DNA from: Clostridia bacterium
GTDB lineage: Bacteria; Bacillota; Clostridia; Oscillospirales; CAG-272
Reading direction: 5' to 3'
Length of the DNA: 7,968 bases
Assembly (NCBI GenBank): GCA_017648425.1
Contig: JAGCJD010000139.1
Location: 1-7,968, forward strand
Shown: positions 1 to 5,701 of the stretch, piece after piece
Layout: every line of letters begins with the position of its first letter
How positions within the stretch are numbered: position 1 is the first letter of the stretch
Notes under the pieces: model-generated
What the model saw: only the letters and a program-made list of their open reading frames with translations
What the model was told of the DNA's origin: nothing
The model's database searches: none
Position numbers and translations under genes: made by a program

Positions 1-83
1 ATAATTCCCACAAAATACAAGATAGCAATAAGGATACATATAGTGATACAAGCTTTTGCGGGAGGCGGTAAGATCTTTTTCAT
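1..83 (-). CDS. N-terminal fragment of an unidentified membrane or exported protein
   Basis: A minus-strand reading frame starts with ATG at 83-81 and stays open for 27 codons to the window edge. A good ribosome binding site (AAAGGAGA, about 92-99) sits 8-10 bases upstream of the start. The visible peptide begins MKKILPPPAKACITICIL and then continues hydrophobic through about residue 27: a short basic and proline-rich N-terminus followed by a membrane segment or signal anchor. It is divergent from the dcw cluster and has its own promoter and a structured leader ending in a terminator (see those entries), so it is probably regulated by premature termination. Too little is visible to name a family; it could be a transporter, a lipoprotein-like exported protein or a single-pass protein. 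The start and the membrane segment are seen; any function is unknown. Confidence 0.65.
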   Translation of the reverse strand, partial: MKKILPPPAKACITICILIAILYFVGI

Positions 84-104
84 TTTCGATTTCTCCTTTG
101 TTTA

Positions 105-138
105 AAAAATAAAAAGGTGCGTCCACGAGGGACGCACC
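105..138 (-). terminator. Intrinsic terminator in the leader of the divergent gene
   Basis: GGTGCGTCC (116-124) and GGACGCACC (130-138) form a perfect 9-bp GC-rich stem with a 5-base loop. Read on the minus strand the stem is followed by TTTTTATTTTTT (115 to 104), the arrangement of a factor-independent terminator. On the plus strand the stem is followed only by GAAAAAG, so it should not act in that direction. It lies just 5' of the ribosome binding site and start codon of the minus-strand gene, where a riboswitch or attenuator expression platform normally sits. Alternatively it ends a free-standing small RNA. Confidence 0.85.
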
Positions 139-268
139 GAAAAAGTGTATCTCTCATAGTCGGCAAACAATTTCATAATCCTCAACAGAGAAATAGAATA
201 AGAGAGAACTACTTTTTACCAAAGTATAGTTCTCCATTAAGGATAGTTTTATAAAATTGTTTGCCGAC
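111..268 (-). ncRNA. Putative structured leader RNA (riboswitch, attenuator or sRNA), class not recognised
   Basis: The minus-strand transcript from the promoter at 272-300 would fold into a closing stem of 15 perfect base pairs between 254-268 and 159-173 (GTCGGCAAACAATTT with AAATTGTTTGCCGAC). Inside it a hairpin pairs 221-234 with 204-215 (12 bp, 2-base bulge, 5-base loop), and GGAT at 241-244 can pair with ATCC at 178-181. A terminator stem follows at 116-138, and then the gene start at 83. The predicted transcription start falls near 264-268, so the RNA's 5' end would itself lie in the closing stem. A possible alternative pairing, TCTCTC (150-155) with GAGAGA (202-207), would compete with the inner hairpin. 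The element does not match T-box, 6S, SRP or c-di-GMP riboswitch signatures known to me. The stems are seen; regulatory function is inference. Confidence 0.6.
154..237 (-). other. Possible 27-codon upstream ORF inside the structured leader
   Basis: On the minus strand an ATG at 237-235 opens a 27-codon frame ending with TGA at 156-154. It begins MENYTLVKSSSLLFYF and ends in CRL. It spans the internal hairpin and the 3' arm of the closing stem, and it stops just before the terminator, as in attenuators that use ribosome stalling on a leader peptide. Against this, no Shine-Dalgarno sequence is visible before the ATG (CTATCCTTA) and an open frame of this size is not unlikely by chance. It is recorded as a candidate only. 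Confidence 0.2.
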
Positions 269-271
269 ATC

Positions 272-300
272 ATTTTATCATAAAAAACAGAAAATGTCAA
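272..300 (-). promoter_or_regulatory. Sigma-A-type promoter for the divergent leader and gene
   Basis: On the minus strand a perfect -35 box TTGACA (300-295) is separated by exactly 17 bases from TAAAAT (277-272), one mismatch from the consensus -10. The expected transcription start is near 264-266, at the outer end of the 15-bp closing stem of the leader. The region between the boxes is T-rich. Orientation and position fit the minus-strand gene starting at 83. Confidence 0.75.
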
Positions 301-652
301 TATTTTGAGGGAAAATCTTATCAAGCTGTTTTACCCATACAGAGTTGATATTAGTTAAAACATAAGACGGGAGGAAAGCCCGTTCCGCTTTCACGCAAAG
401 AATTTATTCAGCCCATATCTTTTTAATTTTTGCTCTCATTTTTAAAAAAATCGGGGTAGAGAAGCGCGATTTTTGCCTCGTTTTTTTTGTAAATCCTTAT
501 CCATTTAATGTAAATTTCTTAAAGAAATGTAAAATAATGTATATTTCCAAAAATTGCCGACCGAAAAGGTACTAAAAATGGGCTAAAAAATGAATTTTTG
601 GATAAATTGTGTTAATTGCTGAAATGTTTTTTAAAAAAATTCGTTAATCCTC
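301..652. other. AT-rich intergenic stretch without a credible gene
   Basis: No frame with a ribosome binding site and coding character was seen on either strand here. The stretch contains several inverted repeats: TATCAA..TTGATA with CTGT..ACAG (319-350); two mutually exclusive small stems, ACGGG/CCCGT (367-383) and GAAAGC/GCTTTC (374-392); AAAAATCG/CGATTTTT (446-474); a palindrome ATTTCTTAAAGAAAT (514-528) flanked by TAATGTA at 506-512 and 535-541; and CCAAAAATT/AATTTTTGG (547-555 and 593-601). The AT-rich part next to the mraZ promoter could act as an UP-like or regulator-binding region. No function can be assigned. Confidence 0.5.
446..488. terminator. Possible terminator-like hairpin between the divergent units
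   Basis: AAAAATCG (446-453) and CGATTTTT (467-474) form an 8-bp, A/T-rich stem with a 13-base loop. On the plus strand an alternative stem CGGGG (452-456)/CCTCG (476-480), with one G-U pair, is followed directly by eight T residues (481-488). On the minus strand the first stem is followed by a T-run (450-444). No gene is visible that would need terminating here in either direction, so this may be a remnant or may insulate the mraZ promoter from upstream transcription. The stems are weak. Confidence 0.3.
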
Positions 653-681
653 TTGCGTAATTTATAAAAGTGTTTTATAAT
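653..681 (+). promoter_or_regulatory. Main promoter of mraZ and the dcw cluster
   Basis: TTGCGT (653-658) and a perfect -10 TATAAT (676-681) are separated by 17 bases, the optimal spacing for the housekeeping sigma factor. The predicted start of transcription is near 688, immediately before the direct repeats at 691-720 and about 135 bases ahead of the mraZ start codon. The sequence just upstream is rich in A and T runs (621-640), which could add an UP-element effect. Confidence 0.8.
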
Positions 682-690
682 AATAGCACG

Positions 691-720
691 GTGGTGGAAA
701 GTGGAGCGAAGTGTAGCAAA
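691..720 (+). promoter_or_regulatory. Probable MraZ operator: three 10-bp direct repeats
   Basis: Three direct repeats follow one another in phase: GTGGTGGAAA (691-700), GTGGAGCGAA (701-710) and GTGTAGCAAA (711-720). Each begins GTG with the same face of the helix presented every 10 bp. MraZ proteins are known to bind tandem repeats with a period of about 10 bp near the mraZ promoter (TGGG-type repeats in E. coli, AAAGTG-type repeats in mycoplasmas); GAAAGTGG and CGAAGTGT here match the latter well. The repeats begin right after the predicted transcription start, a position suited to autorepression by the MraZ encoded 100 bp downstream. The repeats are seen; the binding is inferred. Confidence 0.75.
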
Positions 721-763
721 ATACCACAAAAACCGCTTCAAAGAGTTAAATACGGCGCACTGC

Positions 764-794
764 TTGACAGTGTGAAGCCGAAAACCTACATAAT
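764..794 (+). promoter_or_regulatory. Possible second promoter close to mraZ
   Basis: A perfect -35 box TTGACA (764-769) is followed, at a longer than optimal spacing of 19 bases, by CATAAT (789-794), one mismatch from the -10 consensus. Transcription would begin around 801, just before the mraZ ribosome binding site, and would escape an operator at 691-720. The spacing makes it a weaker candidate than the promoter at 653-681. Confidence 0.3.
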
Positions 795-821
795 ATATAC
801 ACGCGAAAGGAGGCAGCGCAA

Positions 822-1253
822 ATGTTATCAGGTGAATTCAGACACGGTATAGACCCCAAGAACAGATTATTTATTCCCGCAAAGCACAGAGAAGAGCTTG
901 CAAAGGACAACGAGTGCTTTATGGTAGCAAAGAGCATAAGAGAAAACTGCCTCAAAGTGTATTCCATGTCCGAGTGGGAGGAATATATCAGCCCCATAAG
1001 GAAAATGGAGAGAAGGGATTCCGAGAGAATACTTCGCGCCCTCCACAAGGATGCGGCGCAGGTAACGCCTGACTCGCAGGGAAGAATAATTCTTCCGACA
1101 GCGCTTATTGCATACGCGGGTATAATAAAGGGCGCGGTCATTGTTGGCTGTGGAGCTTACAGTGAGATATGGGCTGAGGAAGCATACGAGGCTATGGTCA
1201 ATGACGAAAACCTCGAGGGAATGAAGAACCTGCTTGAATCCTACGGTCTGTAA
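822..1253 (+). CDS. mraZ: MraZ, transcriptional regulator of the division and cell wall cluster
   Basis: The 143-residue protein has the usual MraZ length and its two AbrB/SpoVT-like half-domains, each with the family DxxxR signature: D11-P-K-N-R15 followed by LFIPAKHRE in the N-terminal half, and D84-S-Q-G-R88 followed by IILP in the C-terminal half. MraZ proteins form ring-shaped oligomers on the nucleoid and bind repeated DNA boxes ahead of their own gene, repressing the cluster in the species studied. Three such 10-bp repeats lie at 691-720. The start at 822 is supported by AAAGGAGG at 806-813, 8 bases upstream, and by the canonical MLSGEFRHGIDPKNR N-terminus. Its TAA stop shares one base with the rsmH ATG, so the two are cotranscribed and probably translationally coupled. 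Identification is secure; repression here is inferred from the family. Confidence 0.97.
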   Translation: MLSGEFRHGIDPKNRLFIPAKHREELAKDNECFMVAKSIRENCLKVYSMSEWEEYISPIRKMERRDSERILRALHKDAAQVTPDSQGRIILPTALIAYAGIIKGAVIVGCGAYSEIWAEEAYEAMVNDENLEGMKNLLESYGL

Positions 1254-2197
1254 TGGAAGAGAAAAGAGAATTTTCACACCGCTCCGTACTGCTTTATGAA
1301 TGTATGGACGGTCTTGATATAAAGCCTGACGGCATATATGTTGACGGAACGGCAGGCGGAGGAGGTCACTCCTCACAGATAGCAAGGCGACTGACAAGCG
1401 GAAGACTTATTGCCATTGATCGAGATGAAGCGGCGATAAGGGCGGCAGGCGAGAGACTTTCCGAGTTCGGAGAGAGAGCCACAGTCGTAAGAAGCAACTT
1501 TTATGAGCTTGCGCGTGTGTGCGAGCAAATGAATATAGAGGGCATAGACGGACTTCTGCTCGACTTGGGAGTTTCGTCACATCAGCTCGATACCCCCGAA
1601 AGAGGGTTCTCGTATATGTCCGATGCGCCACTCGATATGCGAATGGACAAGCGAGATGGACTTACAGCGTTTGACATTGTCAACGGATACACAGAGGAAA
1701 GACTCAAAAAAATACTTTACGAATACGGAGAGGAGCGTTTCTCCGCGTCAATAGCGGCGGCGATCGTAAGGGAGAGGCAGAAAAAGCCCATTGAGAGAAC
1801 CTTGGAGCTTTCCGATATTATTAAATATGCAATTCCGCCCCGTGCGAGAGAGGCCGGTCATCACCCCGCAAAGAGAAGCTTTCAGGCGATAAGGATAGAG
1901 GTCAACGGAGAGCTTGCGGTGATAGAGCCGACTATAAGGGATGCGGCAAGACTGCTTCGCCGCGGTGGAAGAATAGCGATAATCACTTTCCACTCGCTTG
2001 AAGATAGGATAGTCAAGCAGGCGTTTGCATCGCTTGCCGAGGGCTGTACTTGTCCGAGGAGCTTTCCCGTGTGCGTTTGCGGGAACAAGCCAACTCTTAA
2101 AGTCATAACAAAAAAGCCTATACTTCCTTCAAGCGAGGAGCTTGAAGAAAATCCCCGTTCAAGAAGCGCAAAGCTAAGAGTTGCGCAAAAGCTTTGA
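1253..2197 (+). CDS. rsmH: RsmH (MraW), 16S rRNA (cytosine-1402-N4)-methyltransferase
   Basis: This SAM-dependent enzyme methylates N4 of C1402 in the decoding centre of 16S rRNA. The 314 residues match the normal family size. Visible motifs in order: H9-RSVLL at the N-terminus, the SAM-binding loop D31-GTAGGGGHS-40, acidic D56-R-D58 after strand two, the catalytic-region LLLDLGVSS (101-109) followed by QLDTPERGFSY, the family block HPAKRSFQAIRIEVN (204-218), and GGRIAIITFHSLEDR (238-252). A C-terminal cysteine cluster (C265, C267, C274, C276) in CTCPRSFPVCVCG is common in the family. The start codon overlaps the mraZ stop (TAATG) and no good Shine-Dalgarno sequence stands before it, which favours translational coupling to mraZ. 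The protein is cytoplasmic and acts on the small ribosomal subunit. Nothing appears missing. Confidence 0.98.
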   Translation: MEEKREFSHRSVLLYECMDGLDIKPDGIYVDGTAGGGGHSSQIARRLTSGRLIAIDRDEAAIRAAGERLSEFGERATVVRSNFYELARVCEQMNIEGIDGLLLDLGVSSHQLDTPERGFSYMSDAPLDMRMDKRDGLTAFDIVNGYTEERLKKILYEYGEERFSASIAAAIVRERQKKPIERTLELSDIIKYAIPPRAREAGHHPAKRSFQAIRIEVNGELAVIEPTIRDAARLLRRGGRIAIITFHSLEDRIVKQAFASLAEGCTCPRSFPVCVCGNKPTLKVITKKPILPSSEELEENPRSRSAKLRVAQKL

Positions 2198-2245
2198 TAA
2201 GGTCTTATTGATAAAAACATAAAAAACACAGGAGGTATATAAAGG

Positions 2246-3061
2246 ATGTCCGTTCAAACGAATGAATCTTACAACCGTTGTCTTGACGAGCTTCGCAATC
2301 GTTACAAGGGCAGAGGTATCTCTGCAAGCATAAAGAACGATTCCATGCTTAAAAGCGGTGTAGAGGACACAGCAGAAAAGAGCTACATTCTTTTCGATTC
2401 AAAAAGCAATATTGCCGACTGCTATCGCAGCGGTGTTTACAACGGCTCCAAATATATGACTTCCGATGATTTCGTAAGATATTTTAAAACTCGCAGAGAG
2501 TTTTATATGCCCGAGGCTCTCAGAAAGCAGCAGGAGATGCAGGCAAAGTCCACCTCTGTCGTAAGCAAAAGACAGACGGGCAGGGGAATGCGCGAATCCT
2601 CAGACTCAAAGGAGGGTCATTTAAAAACCATAATATCGGCGTTAAAAAGATTTCAGTCTAAATGGTTGCCGCTTGAACCAAGTGAGGGTAGAGCGGTTGG
2701 TGATCGCTTCCGCATTCCCGTTGCGGCAATGTCGGGACTTGCAGTATTTACCATTTCTCTCGGACTTATAGTCGGAGGCTCGGTAATGATAGGCTCGGCA
2801 TCGGGCGAGATAGGAAGGCTCAACAGCGAGATATCCGTTCTTGAAGCAACAGAGACAGATCTTGAAGGAAAGCTCGACCTCAAATATAATGTAAATGATA
2901 TTGAGGAGGAGGCAAGAAGCCTCGGAATGATCAAGAGAGAGCACGCCGATAACAAGTATGTTCCCATCAAGGGAGATAATGAGGTCATAATCTACGAGGA
3001 TACGGACAAGGAGATAGGTCTTGCCGCTCTGCTTTCCGCGTTTGGTATAGAAATAGACTGA
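2246..3061 (+). CDS. ftsL: FtsL/DivIC-like divisome protein with a long cytoplasmic N-terminal region
   Basis: The 271-residue product has one membrane segment (about 157-183), then a short heptad-like coiled coil (about 186-215, with spaced L/I residues) and a C-terminal I219-EEEARSLGMIK stretch that is the FtsL/DivIC signature after the coiled coil. Its place between rsmH and the PBP gene is that of ftsL. FtsL-type proteins are bitopic, with the coiled coil outside, and bridge DivIC/FtsB and the septal PBP-FtsW pair. The oddity is the N-terminal region of about 155 residues before the membrane, where typical FtsL has only a few tens. It is charged (SKRQTGRGMRESSDSKEG at 107-124 looks disordered) with a possible folded part (about 45-95, rich in aromatics). 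GGAGG (2231-2235) lies 10 bases before the ATG. The family call rests on topology, C-terminal motif and position; the role of the N-terminal region is unknown. Confidence 0.8.
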   Translation: MSVQTNESYNRCLDELRNRYKGRGISASIKNDSMLKSGVEDTAEKSYILFDSKSNIADCYRSGVYNGSKYMTSDDFVRYFKTRREFYMPEALRKQQEMQAKSTSVVSKRQTGRGMRESSDSKEGHLKTIISALKRFQSKWLPLEPSEGRAVGDRFRIPVAAMSGLAVFTISLGLIVGGSVMIGSASGEIGRLNSEISVLEATETDLEGKLDLKYNVNDIEEEARSLGMIKREHADNKYVPIKGDNEVIIYEDTDKEIGLAALLSAFGIEID

Positions 3062-3072
3062 ATAGACAGAAT

Positions 3073-3116
3073 AAAATCTCTGACGGTTACATATTATGAA
3101 ACTGAGATGAGATTTT
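3073..3116 (+). other. Hairpin in the ftsL-pbp spacer
   Basis: AAAATCTC (3073-3080) and GAGATTTT (3109-3116) form an 8-bp inverted repeat, and inside it GTTACAT and ATGAAAC can pair with one A-A mismatch around an ATT loop (3086-3102). The structure lies between the ftsL-like stop and the PBP start in a 95-bp spacer. There is no T-run after the stem beyond its own arm, so it is unlikely to be an efficient terminator; an RNA-processing or stability element is possible. Confidence 0.35.
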
Positions 3117-3156
3117 CTGCTTTATAGCAAAATAAACCGTTGGGAGGAAAAGGGAA

Positions 3157-5442
3157 ATGGCTAACGAAACAGTCAGCACGGGTGCGATAAGGCGTTCGAC
3201 TATCGCAGGGTTATTCGTGCTTGGCGTGTTCGCGGTCTTGCTTTTCCGAATACTTATAATTCAAACGGTCAGCTTTGAAAAATATCAATCAAAGGTAATA
3301 AATCAGATAACAACAGAATCGCCCGTAAGCGCGGCGAGAGGTAAGATATACGATAAGAACGGAAATGTTCTTGCAACTAACATAACGACCTACCGTGTGT
3401 TCATATCCCCCTCGGGAATAAGCTCGGCATCGGGTAGCGAGGACAGCGGAGAGTACAAGGATTATGCAAGAATAGTTGCAGGTGGGCTTTCCGACATTCT
3501 GGGTGTGGAATATGAGTATGTTTACACTCAGGCAACCAAATACACTCAGTATCTCGACAGAACTATACAGCGAAAGGTAATGGAGGAAAAGGCTGACGAG
3601 GTGCGCGAGTTTATTGAGCGCAATGAGCTTGAAGACATGATATATCTTGAAGCGCAAAGCACACGCTATTATCCCGGCGAAACGCTCGGAGCGCATATTA
3701 TAGGCTTTACGAGCAGTGACGGAGTAGGGCTATACGGTCTTGAATATCAGTATGACGAATATCTCAGAGGTACTAACGGATATTATATCAAGGCAAGGGA
3801 TTCATACGGCAACGAGATGCCCGATGAATACGCGAGCTATATTGACGCGATAGATGGATACGATATTACCACAACGATAGACGCAAGCATTCAGAGCTAT
3901 CTCGAAGAACAGCTTGCAAAGACGGTCGAGGACCACGATGTAAAGAACCGCGCGTGCGGAATAGTAATGGATGTAAATTCGGGCGCGATACTCGCAATGG
4001 CGACATCATCTCCGTTCGATCTTAACGATCCGTGGAAGCTGAACGCGGAGGCGCAGGATATACTTGATTCTTCGGGGCTTAGCGAGGGAACTGACGAATA
4101 TAACGCGTTGCTTTCAAAAACGCTTACCGAAACATGGTCGAACAAGGCGGTGGCGGAGAGCTATATACCCGGTTCTACATTTAAAATAGTAACCTCGGCT
4201 ATGGCGCTTGAAGAAAAAAAGGTAAACCTTACTGAAACCGTGTCATGCGCGGGAAGCAAGGAAGTTCTCGGAATACGCATACATTGCCACAAGGTCACGG
4301 GACACGGCGTACTTTCATTTGCGCAAGGACTTCAACAGTCCTGCAATGTGTGGTTTATGACGCTTGGCGGTAGAATTGGAATTGCGGATTACGAGGATTA
4401 TGTCGAGGCGTTCGGCTACCGTGAAAAGACGGGAGTTGACCTGCCGGGTGAGGCAAACAGTATATTTATCGACCAAATGAGCGAGCTTGACCTGGCAATT
4501 TACGCCTTTGGTCAGAACTTTAATGTAACTCCTATACAGCATATAGCGGCTATTTCTTCCGTTGCAAACGGCGGAACGCTTTATACCCCTTATGTAGTTG
4601 AAAAAATAACCGATAACTCGGGAAATGTTATATACAGTCACGAGCTTGAGGTCAAGCGAGAGACCGTAAGCGAGGATGTTTGTAAGACTATTTCAAAGAT
4701 CCTCGAGGAGGGTGTTTCAGGTGACGGCGGCGCTAAGAACGCATATGTAGCGGGCTATAAGGTCGCCGCAAAAACGGGAACATCTGAAAAAAAGAATGTG
4801 GGCAAGGAAGATATGTATATCTGCTCCACAGTCGCATACGCTCCCGCGGACGATCCTCAGGTAGCAATTATAATAATCGTTGACGAGCCTACCGAGGGCA
4901 CACTCTACGGTAGTACGGTTGCCGCGCCTTATGTCGGCGAGGCGCTCAAAAATATTCTTCCTCAGCTTGGAATTACGGCTGAATATACGGAAAACGAGCT
5001 CAAAAAACTCTCTGTAAGAGTTGGAAGCTACACCTCTTGGTCGCTTGACAAGGCAAAGCAGAGCATTGAGAACGCAGGACTTAAATATAAGGTTATTGGC
5101 GATGGAGATAAAGTCGTGGCGCAGCTTCCCGCAAGCGGAGCTTCAATAGAAAAGGCTGACGGAGTTGTGTATCTTTATACCGACAAGTCGCTTATGAGCG
5201 AGAATGAAAATATGGTAACTATTCCCGACTTTACGGGAATGACTGCGGCGCAGGCAAACGCCCGCGTTATAAATCTTGGACTTAATATAAAAATAGAAGG
5301 AACTAAAAATTATACCACGGGAACGGGAGCCGTAGTGTATTCTCAGTCCATAGCGGCGGGAACTAAGGTGTCAAAAGGACAGGTAATAACCCTGAATTTC
5401 AGATATATGGACCCCGATGAGGACCCAGATTACGATAGATGA
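3157..5442 (+). CDS. Class B penicillin-binding protein (FtsI/PBP2B/SpoVD type) with two PASTA domains
   Basis: This membrane-anchored D,D-transpeptidase cross-links peptidoglycan, here most likely at the septum or spore cortex. The 761 residues show a signal anchor (about 14-38), the PBP dimerisation domain (about 50-220, with RGKIYDKNGNVLATN near 61 and the YYPGETLGAHIIGF block at 171), and a transpeptidase domain with S340-T-F-K343 (active-site serine), S395-C-N397 and K539-T-G541. All catalytic motifs are intact. Two PASTA domains follow (about 615-677 and 686-751), then an acidic tail ending MDPDEDPDYDR. A segment of about 45 residues (287-332) between the MATSSPFDLNDP block and the SxxK motif looks longer than in many homologues. 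GGGAGG (3142-3147) supports the ATG. PASTA repeats are typical of Gram-positive PBP2B/PBP2x and SpoVD. With a single class B PBP in view, I cannot tell ftsI/pbpB from spoVD, so no symbol is given. Confidence 0.95.
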   Translation: MANETVSTGAIRRSTIAGLFVLGVFAVLLFRILIIQTVSFEKYQSKVINQITTESPVSAARGKIYDKNGNVLATNITTYRVFISPSGISSASGSEDSGEYKDYARIVAGGLSDILGVEYEYVYTQATKYTQYLDRTIQRKVMEEKADEVREFIERNELEDMIYLEAQSTRYYPGETLGAHIIGFTSSDGVGLYGLEYQYDEYLRGTNGYYIKARDSYGNEMPDEYASYIDAIDGYDITTTIDASIQSYLEEQLAKTVEDHDVKNRACGIVMDVNSGAILAMATSSPFDLNDPWKLNAEAQDILDSSGLSEGTDEYNALLSKTLTETWSNKAVAESYIPGSTFKIVTSAMALEEKKVNLTETVSCAGSKEVLGIRIHCHKVTGHGVLSFAQGLQQSCNVWFMTLGGRIGIADYEDYVEAFGYREKTGVDLPGEANSIFIDQMSELDLAIYAFGQNFNVTPIQHIAAISSVANGGTLYTPYVVEKITDNSGNVIYSHELEVKRETVSEDVCKTISKILEEGVSGDGGAKNAYVAGYKVAAKTGTSEKKNVGKEDMYICSTVAYAPADDPQVAIIIIVDEPTEGTLYGSTVAAPYVGEALKNILPQLGITAEYTENELKKLSVRVGSYTSWSLDKAKQSIENAGLKYKVIGDGDKVVAQLPASGASIEKADGVVYLYTDKSLMSENENMVTIPDFTGMTAAQANARVINLGLNIKIEGTKNYTTGTGAVVYSQSIAAGTKVSKGQVITLNFRYMDPDEDPDYDR

Positions 5443-5446
5443 TAGC

Positions 5447-5478
5447 CTTACTTTTTCTTTTAAAAAAGAAAAAGTAAG
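5447..5478. repeat. 15-bp perfect palindrome directly after the PBP gene
   Basis: CTTACTTTTTCTTTT (5447-5461) pairs perfectly with AAAAGAAAAAGTAAG (5464-5478), leaving 2 bases between. It begins four bases after the PBP stop codon. Neither side has the GC-rich stem and following T-run expected of a terminator, since the base run after it on the plus strand is GCAAAAAG. The pattern fits a REP-like palindrome better, though a stem of this length at the 3' end of a transcript could still protect the mRNA. Confidence 0.75.
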
Positions 5479-5491
5479 CAAAAAGAAAACG

Positions 5492-5519
5492 GAGAAAAGA
5501 TAACAGAGAAAAGATAACA
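5492..5519 (+). repeat. 14-bp tandem duplication
   Basis: GAGAAAAGATAACA occurs twice in perfect tandem, at 5492-5505 and 5506-5519. It looks like a replication-slippage or insertion-target duplication within the repeat-rich spacer. Confidence 0.8.
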
Positions 5520-5701
5520 GTTATATTATTTTTTGTTTGTTTTCTTTTGCCATTAGATATAGAAAATCTATCTTAAGTATAAGAGCTATACCAATTGTTT
5601 GTTTTCTTTTGCATACTTTTCTTTTCCGAAAAACATAAAGTCTATCTAAAAAACAACAGTTATATCATTTTTGTTTGTTTTCTTTTGCGTACTTTTCTTT
5701 T
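5516..5701 (+). repeat. Three direct copies of an 18-bp T/C-rich unit with extended similarity
   Basis: TTGTTTGTTTTCTTTTGC occurs identically at 5533-5550, 5595-5612 and 5671-5688. The similarity of copies 2 and 3 extends a further 13 bases (to 5625 and 5701) with one difference, into the TACTTTTCTTTT arm of the palindrome. Copies 1 and 3 share about 17 further upstream bases beginning AACAGTTATAT (from 5516 and 5655), with one substitution and one indel. Each copy thus shares flanks with another, as expected from partial duplication or repeated insertion of one element. Confidence 0.8.

Noticed and set aside
111..268. Identification of the divergent RNA as 6S, SRP or RNase P RNA
   Set aside because: It is too short for 6S or RNase P, lacks the conserved SRP loop and the RNase P core sequences, and is placed as a leader before a gene. 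GAGGAAAG at 371-378 recalls an RNase P motif but lies outside this RNA and has no supporting context.
670..852. 60-codon plus-strand frame running from the mraZ promoter region into mraZ
   Set aside because: It has no ribosome binding site or ATG start at its 5' end, crosses the operator repeats and ends inside mraZ in another frame.
746..1397. Long minus-strand frames of 131 and 176 codons opposite mraZ and rsmH
   Set aside because: They lie antisense to two unmistakable genes, show no domain I recognise and have no suitable ribosome binding site; they are shadows of the coding strand.
2198..2210. Small ATAAG/CTTAT hairpin after rsmH
   Set aside because: Five A/T-rich pairs with a three-base loop in an AT-rich spacer are expected by chance and no T-run follows.
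5533..5688. CRISPR-like array from the three 18-bp repeats
   Set aside because: The repeats are low-complexity, unevenly spaced (62 and 76 bp) and share flanking sequence; spacing and composition do not fit a CRISPR array.
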